Below, piece by piece: positions 7,017 to 13,867 of a stretch of 64,000 bases of DNA; within the stretch, counting starts at the first letter, position 1, and each line of letters begins with the position of its first letter. Where the stretch lies: the NCBI RefSeq assembly GCF_027627575.1, contig NZ_CP114065.1, forward strand, positions 5,828,001 to 5,892,000, in the 5' to 3' direction. The position numbers were made by a program, and so were the translations under genes. This DNA is from Kribbella sp. CA-293567 (GTDB lineage: Bacteria > Actinomycetota > Actinomycetes > Propionibacteriales > Kribbellaceae). Below the pieces are notes generated by a model. The model did no database searches. It was not told where the DNA came from and saw only the letters and a program-made list of their open reading frames with translations.

Positions 7017-7715
7017 ATGGAGATCTTTCTGATCGGCGGCGGACGAGCCGCCCGGGCCGCGCACGTACCGTTCGTCGAGGCCTGTGCCGGTGGCCCGATC
7101 GTGGTCTTCGTCCTTGATGACGATGACCTCGACACCGCGCGGTGGGAGACCGTCCTCGAGGAGGCCGGCGCCACCGCCGTGACCGTGGTACCGGTGTCGG
7201 AGGGCAGGCCGCCTCAGGCCACCGACCTGATCGATGCCGCGGGCATCTATGTCGCGGGCGGGCTGACGCCCGGCTATCGCGATGTACTCGTCGGCGCCGG
7301 CGCCGAGTGGCTCGATGCCGCTCGGACGGCGGGACTGGTGTACGCCGGGTTCTCGGCGGGGGCCGCCATCGCCTCGGACCAGGCCCTCGTCGGCGGCTGG
7401 CAGACCGAGTACGACGGCCGGACCCTCGACGTCTGCGACTCCGACCTGGCCGAGGACCTTGGGTCGCTCACCCTGCTACCGGGCCTTGGCCTGGTCCCGT
7501 TCCTGGTCGATGTCCATGCCGCTCAATGGGGCACCCTGTACCGCCTCGTTCATGCCGTACTCCGGACCGGACTCGAGGGCTGGGCAATCGACGAAGGGAC
7601 CGTGCTCGCCGTCGGACCCGACGGGCAGCCGAGAGTCTACGGCGCCGGTGCCGCCACTCACGTCCAGCCGAACGGTCCCGGATCCACGACGGTCACCGTC
7701 GTCACCTCCTCCTGA
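7017..7715 (+). CDS. peptidase S51 / cyanophycinase-like type 1 glutamine amidotransferase fold protein
   Basis: This 232-residue cytoplasmic protein starts with MEIFLIGGGRAARAA, the first strand of the S51 fold. The nucleophile motif is GFSAGAAIASD (G-x-S-A-G-A), preceded by GIYVAGGLTPGYRDVL, which is the conserved GG(N/L)T segment. AIDEGTVLAV near the C-terminus is also family-like. Relatives include peptidase E and cyanophycinase. No cyanophycin synthetase is nearby, so a dipeptidase-like role is more likely than cyanophycin breakdown. It is a single gene, ending before a strong terminator. Confidence 0.85.
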   Translation: MEIFLIGGGRAARAAHVPFVEACAGGPIVVFVLDDDDLDTARWETVLEEAGATAVTVVPVSEGRPPQATDLIDAAGIYVAGGLTPGYRDVLVGAGAEWLDAARTAGLVYAGFSAGAAIASDQALVGGWQTEYDGRTLDVCDSDLAEDLGSLTLLPGLGLVPFLVDVHAAQWGTLYRLVHAVLRTGLEGWAIDEGTVLAVGPDGQPRVYGAGAATHVQPNGPGSTTVTVVTSS

Positions 7716-7754
7716 CTTCCTGGCAGCCCCTTCCACTGAGCAGCATCAAGCGAA

Positions 7755-7794
7755 CCGCCGGCCCCTGACCCCGGGACGGGTCGGGGGCCGGCGG
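7755..7794. terminator. bidirectional hairpin terminator
   Basis: A stem of about 17 bp (CCGCCGGCCCCTGACCC at 7755-7771 against 7778-7794, one G-T pair) has a 6-nt loop. It lies between the converging peptidase gene and the discoidin remnant. Confidence 0.8.
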
Positions 7795-7813
7795 CCAGGG
7801 TGGGACAGATGGA

Positions 7814-8406
7814 TCAGGTGGAGACTCGGACCGCTGCTTCGGCGATGCTGCCCCAGTTGTCGACCGGGTTGGTCCAGAAGGTGATCTTCACGAAGCGGCC
7901 GCTGCGGGGCGCTCCGGGGAAGGCCTGGATCTCAGGCGCGGTCGTGGTGCCGCTGCTGCGCCCCTCCCACGCCTTCAGGTACGACGTACCGTCGACCGAG
8001 GTGTAGACCGTGAAATCGTTCCAGCGGGTGTTGCCCTGGTGCCACGCCAGCTTGGTCCCGCAGAGCAACTGCGGCGTCCCCAGGTCGAGAACGAGGGAGG
8101 CGCCGTAGCCCTGCCCCGACCAGCGGGTGGCCAGATTGCCGTCCACCGCGTTCGCCGGTGGGTTGACCGGCTCCGCGGTCGAAGCGTCGATCGCCTTGAC
8201 CGCACCGGTGAGCGCGCAACCGTACGGCTTGCTCACCACCGCGGCCTCGGTGATGCTGGCCCAGTCGTTGGTCGGGTTGCCCCAGAACGGGATCTTCACG
8301 TGCCGGGCGTCCCTGACCGTGAACTTCTGCGACTCGGCGGCCGCCGTGGTGCCGCTGCTTCGTCCCTCCCATGCCTTGCCGTAGGTCAGTCCGTGCGACG
8401 CGGCAT
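7814..8406 (-). pseudogene. remnant of a secreted discoidin-domain protein (internal deletion, frame broken)
   Basis: A normal gene start survives: promoter, GAGAGGAG ribosome site and ATG at 8406. After MPRRTD the frame stops (TGA 8388-8386). The following sequence, in another frame, encodes the last third of one discoidin domain (GLTYGKAWEGRSSGTT) and one complete discoidin domain with its two cysteines and STRWSG-like, DLG and FWTNP motifs, to the stop at 7814. The signal peptide, any catalytic domain and the first part of domain 1 are gone, as expected from one deletion joining the start region to the 3' part. A reading frame opening at 8488 spans the block but begins inside the promoter dyad, so it is unlikely to be translated. 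Confidence 0.7.
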
Positions 8407-8442
8407 GGTCTTCTCCTCTCTGCAGGGGACTCTGACCCCTGG

Positions 8443-8487
8443 AGGATGCTGCGGACCGGGTACCGGCGCATGAGCAGCAGATGCCCA
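8443..8487 (-). promoter_or_regulatory. dyad promoter S1, upstream of the discoidin remnant
   Basis: On the minus strand the dyad TGGGCA-TCTGC-TGCTCA (8487-8471) ends on the first base of a -35 ATGCGC (8471-8466). A 17-bp spacer and the -10 CATCCT (8448-8443) follow. The start codon lies 36 nt after the -10. The dyad begins 8 nt after the stop of the LuxR-type gene upstream. Same layout as S2-S5. Confidence 0.6.
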
Positions 8488-8495
8488 ATTGCCGA

Positions 8496-11099
8496 TCAAC
8501 GGCCGTCGGGCATCGCGGACAGCGACATCGCGGTCTGGAGCTGCCGGCGGCTGGAGACGCCGAGCTTCTGGTAGGCCCTGGCTAGGAGGTTCGTGACCGT
8601 CCGCACCGAGATTCCCAGACTGGTCGCGATCGCCTCGTTTCGCAGCCCGGAGGCCGCCAGCTCACAGGCCTCTCGTTCACGGCTGGTCAGCGGACCACCT
8701 CCCGTCGCCGGACCCCCGATCGCCGAGTACTGCGTACCGCCGCCCCACCGCGCCCTCGACTCAGCGACTTCCCGCTTCCTCGCTGTCCGTACCGTGTAGG
8801 TGGCCGGTGCCTGCAGCGCCGACTCGCCCATCACGAGCGCCAGACCGAGATATCCGCGATCTCCGAACTCGTCAGCCAGCCGCAGCAGCGTCCGGCCGTT
8901 CCGGCCGACCAGAGCCGTTGCATGGTCGGCGAACATCCTGAACAGATCGCTGTCGGTCTCGCCAACCGCCCGCAGCAGTCTGCGTGCGCCGTGCAGACTC
9001 GGGTTGAGCCTCACCTGGTAGTAGCCCGCTTCGATCGCTGAAGCCCACCGGCAGGCAGTGAGGCAGCGATCGGCCAGCTGGTCTGCCAGGTCGGCGGCGT
9101 ACGCGCGACGGCCCGAGTGACAAAGCATCCGGATGCGGGCGAAGTCGATCCGGTCGCACAACGCGCCCGCCACCTCCAGCCGCTGCAGCTCGTCGAGCTC
9201 CGCCACCGCCAGGTCCAGTCGTCCGACCGCGGCAGCCGCTGCCGCGTAGTCGCTGCGAATTTCCACCCGCAGCGGAAACGGCACAGCGTCGTCCAACAGC
9301 GCTCGGGCCTCCCGCAATACCGGCCAGGCCCGCTCGTGATCACCGGCCCAGCTCGCACAGGCGGCAACGGCATGGCCGAGTACCGTGACGCCGGCCTGGT
9401 CGTCGGCGGACAGCGCGTCAGCGTAGTACTGGTCACTCAGGGCCTCTGCCGCGATCAAGTCACCCGTCTGGATCAGAGCGCGGACCTCGAAGGCCTGCAG
9501 CGCACCGCGAACCGCCGGCCAGGGCGCTCGCGCACGCAGATCCTTCCGTGCCAGTCGCTCCCGGACCCGCAGTGGCCGGGCCAGCGACAGATCGCCCTGT
9601 ACGGCGATGAGATCGGCCGCCGCGTCGAACAACGGCTGGACATCACCGCGAGCCTGCGGAGGTACGAAGACGCCACTGCCGACCGAACAGAGGTCGACGC
9701 CGGCCTGGGCAACGGCAAGGGCTGCTGCTTGGCCGGGCTCGAAGGCAGCTCTCCCCCGCCGGAGCACGGCCGTCGCATCGGCGATCCGGCCCAGGCCCCA
9801 GGCGAGGTTGAGGGCTCGCAGCCCGACCGAGTCAGCCGTCAGATCCGGGCCTCTCATCGTGGCCAGCGTTTGCTCCGCCGCGGTCGGCGTGCCGAGCGCG
9901 ATCTGCGCCTGTGCCCTGACCACAGTCGTCTCGTCGCTGCGATGGCTCGCAAGCCGCTCAGCGAGCCCCGGCAGGCCCTCGCCCAGCGCGGCCGCCGCCA
10001 GCCGCGCGGCCCGTTCTGGCTCGGTCGGCAGATCTGCCTCGTGCTCCCACCAGCCGTACTGCAGACCAAGCCGCGCCGGTACGCCGACAGCCGCCGACGC
10101 CGCGATCAACTCCCGGAACAACCGGCGCCTCCGCAGCGCCCCCAGGCCCGCCTGAAGTGCGGCTTGCTGGAGCGGCCGCGTCGCCCGCACTCGATCCTCG
10201 ACGACAGCTGTCAGACCACGCTTGGCCAGGCCGGCAAGAACCAGTGGACCGGCGAGTTTCTCCAGTACCTCCACCGGCAGCTCGTCGGTCAGCGCCAGCC
10301 AAGCGAGCACCTGCGACTCCGCCGGGTCGAGCCGGTTGAGCTCACCGGCGAACAGGTCCCCGAGAAAGATGCTGTCAGCAATGACTTCTCCTTGCCACTG
10401 CCACATTCCACGGCGCTCGACCAGTCGGTGCTGTTCCAGGCCGAAGCTGACCAGTCGCCCTATCAGGAAAGGGGATCCGGCCGTCGCGCTCCAGATCCGC
10501 CGTGCGCTGAGCTCGTCGATCGACTGCCCCAGCACCGAGGTCAGCAGGTCGCGCACGGCCGTCCGCGCCAGGCCGGGCAACCGGATCGAGTCGAGTCGGA
10601 CCTCGTCGACCAGGCCGGCCAGCGGCCCATCAGCCAGCGTTGCCTGCTGGCTGAGGAGCACGAGCCGCAGGTCCACCAGGCCGGACAACTGACGCAGGAT
10701 CCGGGCCGAGGTGTCGTCCAGGTGATCGACCTCGTCTATCACCACGACGATCGGACGGGCCTCCGCGCGGTCCCGCAGCCGGTCCGCGATCGACCGAACA
10801 CTCACAGTCGCATGCGCGATCGATGGCGGATCTGTCAACCGCGAGATCCCGATCCCCGCGAGGTGCTGGGTGGCGCGATTCGCCCGGCCGACCACGACGT
10901 ACCGGCCGCCGGCCGTTGCCGTGCCGCACACTTCGGCGGCCAGCCGGGACTTACCGATCCCTGCTTCACCACTGATCAGTACTGCGGTCGGCTCTGGGCC
11001 GCTCACTGCTCGATGCACGCGCTCGAGTTCGGCCGCCCGGCCGATCAGCGGCCACCGGCCGGGTTCGACCGGCCGCGCAACCGGTTCCGCTCTGTCCAT
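8496..11099 (-). CDS. STAND ATPase / LuxR-type regulator 1 (discoidin-associated family)
   Basis: This 867-residue cytoplasmic regulator has an N-terminal AAA/STAND ATPase with Walker A GEAGIGKS (residues 44-51) and Walker B VVVIDEVDHLDD. A long alpha-helical, TPR-like middle follows, and a C-terminal LuxR HTH (LTSREREACELAASGLRNEAIATSLGISVRTVTNLLARAYQ). ATG 11099 has AGGTGG 5 nt upstream; GTG 11108 lies inside that ribosome site. It shares with the other three regulators here the blocks LRALNLAWGLG, an EAGYYQVRLNP-like segment and CDSDLFRMFADHATAL, which marks them as one paralogous family. It reads into the discoidin remnant downstream and is divergent from regulator 2. ATP-dependent activation on ligand binding is expected from MalT/LAL relatives. 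Confidence 0.88.
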   Translation of the reverse strand: MDRAEPVARPVEPGRWPLIGRAAELERVHRAVSGPEPTAVLISGEAGIGKSRLAAEVCGTATAGGRYVVVGRANRATQHLAGIGISRLTDPPSIAHATVSVRSIADRLRDRAEARPIVVVIDEVDHLDDTSARILRQLSGLVDLRLVLLSQQATLADGPLAGLVDEVRLDSIRLPGLARTAVRDLLTSVLGQSIDELSARRIWSATAGSPFLIGRLVSFGLEQHRLVERRGMWQWQGEVIADSIFLGDLFAGELNRLDPAESQVLAWLALTDELPVEVLEKLAGPLVLAGLAKRGLTAVVEDRVRATRPLQQAALQAGLGALRRRRLFRELIAASAAVGVPARLGLQYGWWEHEADLPTEPERAARLAAAALGEGLPGLAERLASHRSDETTVVRAQAQIALGTPTAAEQTLATMRGPDLTADSVGLRALNLAWGLGRIADATAVLRRGRAAFEPGQAAALAVAQAGVDLCSVGSGVFVPPQARGDVQPLFDAAADLIAVQGDLSLARPLRVRERLARKDLRARAPWPAVRGALQAFEVRALIQTGDLIAAEALSDQYYADALSADDQAGVTVLGHAVAACASWAGDHERAWPVLREARALLDDAVPFPLRVEIRSDYAAAAAAVGRLDLAVAELDELQRLEVAGALCDRIDFARIRMLCHSGRRAYAADLADQLADRCLTACRWASAIEAGYYQVRLNPSLHGARRLLRAVGETDSDLFRMFADHATALVGRNGRTLLRLADEFGDRGYLGLALVMGESALQAPATYTVRTARKREVAESRARWGGGTQYSAIGGPATGGGPLTSREREACELAASGLRNEAIATSLGISVRTVTNLLARAYQKLGVSSRRQLQTAMSLSAMPDGR

Positions 11100-11172
11100 T
11101 CCGACCACCTGATGCCTTAGGCAACAACATCGTCCCGGCTGACAGCATCATCGTCGGCCGATCGGCTGGCAA

Positions 11173-11193
11173 GGCCTCGCCAGAGGCGAGGCC
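11173..11193. other. perfect hairpin between regulators 1 and 2
   Basis: A 9-bp stem GGCCTCGCC/GGCGAGGCC has a 3-nt loop AGA. It lies upstream of regulator 1 in its probable leader (74 nt from the start codon) and upstream of the regulator 2 promoter. No T-run is present, so a leader structure or a fold-back is as likely as a terminator. Confidence 0.55.
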
Positions 11194-11242
11194 GACAGCC
11201 GCGGGCGGTGTTACCACAACCGTGACCTGTCCAGCCGGGAAT

Positions 11243-11287
11243 TGAGCATCCATCACTCATGTCAAGCGTTCGCACCAGGGCCAGGCT
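11243..11287 (+). promoter_or_regulatory. dyad promoter S2, upstream of regulator 2
   Basis: The dyad TGAGCA-TCCAT-CACTCA (11243-11259) ends on the first base of a -35 ATGTCA (11259-11264). A 17-bp spacer and the -10 CAGGCT (11282-11287) follow. ATG 11327 lies 39 nt after the -10. Being palindromic, the site could also serve regulator 1, but no clear minus-strand -10 was found. Confidence 0.6.
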
Positions 11288-11326
11288 GGCCGCCTCAGCG
11301 GTCCCGATCGGCCGGACGGAGACGAG

Positions 11327-13867
11327 ATGACGACGTCGTACGCGGTACGGCTGCCAGCCGATGGGCACGGCTGGCCGCTGGTCGGCCGCTCGAACGACCA
11401 CCTGCAGATCAGCTGCCGGCTCGAACGTGCCGACGAGCCCGGTGTCCTGCTGGTCGGTGAGGCGGGCGTCGGTAAGACCAGACTGCTCGGTTCACTCGCC
11501 CGGCGGTGCCGCGCCGAAGGGATGAACGTCGTCGAACTGGCACAGGCACTGCCCGGCACCGCCGGCCGGGACACTGTCCTGGTCATCGACGATCTGGACC
11601 AACTCGGCCCCACGGCCGCGGCGCTCGCTCATCGCCTCTGCGCCACCACCCGGCCCCGCATCCTGGCCACCTGCCGCAGCGAGGCAGTCACGTCTCCTGT
11701 CGTCGTCGGCTTCTATCGTCAGCGGCTGGTGGAGGCGAGACGCCTCGACGGGCTCGACCGATCCGCGGTGGCCGAGTTGCTCAGCGCGGTACTGGCCGGT
11801 CCCGTGGACGCGTTGTCGGTCGATCGGTTGTGGCGGTTGACCCGAGGCAATCCGCTGTTCCTTCGGCAGCTGGTCGAGACCGGTACCAACCTCGACCTGT
11901 CCGACGGCATCTGGCGGTGGCGTGGACCGGCGCTGGCGGGACAGAGCAAGGTGGGCGACCTGGTCACCCGCAGGCTGGCTTCGCTGACCCCGGCGCAACA
12001 CCTCGCCCTCGCCTACGTCGCCCACGCCGAGCCGGTGGCACTCGACACTCTCGAGGTGGTCGCCGATCTCGCGGACCTGGAATTCCTCGAACAGGAACGC
12101 CTGATCCAGATCGAGCGGTTCCGTGGCCGGCTGACCGCCTCCGCCAACCACCCCCTGTACGGCGAGGTCGTGCGCGCCGCGACCCGGCCGGCTGACCGGT
12201 CGTCCATCTATCGCAGTCTGGTTCTGGCCACCGCCGGCAGCGCCTCGGCCACCCACCTGCAGACGGTTCGCTGGCGACTGGCTGCAGGTGACCGGCTCGC
12301 ACCCGCCGAGATCGTCAGCGCGGCCACCGAGGCGCTCGATCGCTGCGAAGCTCCAGTCGCCGAACAGCTCGCCCGGCACCTGCCTTCGGATCCAGCTGTT
12401 CGCCTTGTCCTCGCTCGTGCTCTGGTCGCCCAGGACAAGGCCGTCGAAGCAGAGGGGTTGCTGAGCAACCCGATCATCGGCGACCCGTCCCAGGAAACGG
12501 CCGCGCTGCGCGCACTCAACCTGTTCTGGAACCTGCGCCGGCCCCAGGAAGCTGCAGAGGTTATCGCGTACGCACGAAGTACGGATGGAGCGGACGCGGC
12601 GGCGCTGCAGTTGGCAGCAACCGCAGTACGCGCCTTCGGTAGCCGGGACGCGTCCTGGCACGACCTCGACGCGCCACACCCGCCGTTGGTGATCCAGGAC
12701 GCCGTCATCGCCGGAGCGGCTGACCCGCTGCGTGCCTACCTTGCGTTGTTCCAGGGCCGGCCGAAGCTGGTGGCCGATGCCATCGCGGACGGCCGCTTCA
12801 GCGCTCCGCGCAGTTGGGCATCGATGAGCGCCGCGCTCGCGGCCTGCCGGATCCAGGGACTGGTGATGGCGGGACGCCTGCACGAGGCGTCCGAGCTCGT
12901 CGCCGGCCGGGACAGTGTCCCGGCCGATGGCGATGGACCGACCGAAGCCGCTCTGCTGGCGTTCGAACGGGGCACGTGTGAAGCCTGGTCCGGGCGGCTG
13001 GGCCGTGCCTTGCCGCACTTCCGGGAGGCGAAGGCGTTGGTGGACGACCATGTGCCGTTCCCGATCCTGCTCTACATCGGCACCGAGCTGGCCGGCTGCC
13101 TGGCGTCGCTCGGCCGGCCCGCCGAGGCGCGAACCGTGCTCGAAGAGCTGTCCGAACTCTTACCCGCGGGGCTGGCACTGCAACCGCATCTGGAGTTCAC
13201 CGCGATCAGGCTGGACGCCCAGACGGGCGACGTCGAGCGGTCGGCCGCCCGGGCCGAGGCGCTGGCCATGCGTTATCAGTCGGCCGGCCGGTACACGAAC
13301 GCCGTCGAGGCCTTCTACTACGCGACCCGGCTGCGCCCTACGTTGCCAGTGGCAACGGCGTTGCGGTCCTGCGTGCAGCACTGTGACAGCGACCTCTTCC
13401 GGCTGATGGCCGATCATGCGGACGCCGCAGCAACGAACCGGTACGGCGAGGTGTTCGCCGTGGCGATCGCGTTCGAGGGTCAGGGGTACTACGGGATGGC
13501 GCTGGAGGCGGCCGTCCAGGCCGCTCGCTTGGCAGCGGCTGCCGGCGAGGAGCGAGACGCGACCCGATTCCGGGTGCACGCGGCTCGGCTCCGGCAGCTG
13601 TGCGACGAGCCGCGGACGCCCTGGCTGGTGTACGACGACAGCCCGTCGGTACCGCTGTCGGCCCGCGAACGCGAGGTCTGCGAGCTGGCCGCCCGGGGAG
13701 TCGACAACGACCTGATCGCCGAGCGGCTCGGCCTGACCCGCAAGACGATCGCGAACCACTTGCACCGCGCGTACAAGAAGCTGGGAGTCCGGGGCCGGGA
13801 CCAGTTGCGCGACGTACTGGGCCCGGCTCCGGAGCGGGTCAGCTCCGCAGGACGACCGCCTCGGTGA
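11327..13867 (+). CDS. STAND ATPase / LuxR-type regulator 2 (discoidin-associated family)
   Basis: This 846-residue protein has Walker A GEAGVGKT (residues 44-51), Walker B TVLVIDDLDQLG, a helical repeat middle (ALRALNLFWNLRRPQEAAEV; EAFYYATRLRP; CDSDLFRLMADHADAA) and the C-terminal HTH LSAREREVCELAARGVDNDLIAERLGLTRKTIANHLHRAYKKLGV. ATG 11327 is preceded by GGAGACGAG. It is the only one of the four regulators not followed by a same-strand discoidin gene; instead its last 29 bp overlap, tail to tail, the end of the four-domain exoprotein. Its own promoter carries dyad S2, consistent with auto- or cross-activation by the family. It is cytoplasmic and binds DNA through the LuxR HTH. Confidence 0.88.
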   Translation: MTTSYAVRLPADGHGWPLVGRSNDHLQISCRLERADEPGVLLVGEAGVGKTRLLGSLARRCRAEGMNVVELAQALPGTAGRDTVLVIDDLDQLGPTAAALAHRLCATTRPRILATCRSEAVTSPVVVGFYRQRLVEARRLDGLDRSAVAELLSAVLAGPVDALSVDRLWRLTRGNPLFLRQLVETGTNLDLSDGIWRWRGPALAGQSKVGDLVTRRLASLTPAQHLALAYVAHAEPVALDTLEVVADLADLEFLEQERLIQIERFRGRLTASANHPLYGEVVRAATRPADRSSIYRSLVLATAGSASATHLQTVRWRLAAGDRLAPAEIVSAATEALDRCEAPVAEQLARHLPSDPAVRLVLARALVAQDKAVEAEGLLSNPIIGDPSQETAALRALNLFWNLRRPQEAAEVIAYARSTDGADAAALQLAATAVRAFGSRDASWHDLDAPHPPLVIQDAVIAGAADPLRAYLALFQGRPKLVADAIADGRFSAPRSWASMSAALAACRIQGLVMAGRLHEASELVAGRDSVPADGDGPTEAALLAFERGTCEAWSGRLGRALPHFREAKALVDDHVPFPILLYIGTELAGCLASLGRPAEARTVLEELSELLPAGLALQPHLEFTAIRLDAQTGDVERSAARAEALAMRYQSAGRYTNAVEAFYYATRLRPTLPVATALRSCVQHCDSDLFRLMADHADAAATNRYGEVFAVAIAFEGQGYYGMALEAAVQAARLAAAAGEERDATRFRVHAARLRQLCDEPRTPWLVYDDSPSVPLSAREREVCELAARGVDNDLIAERLGLTRKTIANHLHRAYKKLGVRGRDQLRDVLGPAPERVSSAGRPPR

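Noticed and set aside
8406-8488. Upstream extension of the discoidin remnant starting at 8488
   Set aside because: That start codon lies at the edge of the promoter dyad and upstream of the mapped-by-pattern -10, so it would not be in the transcript; the leader has no signal peptide.
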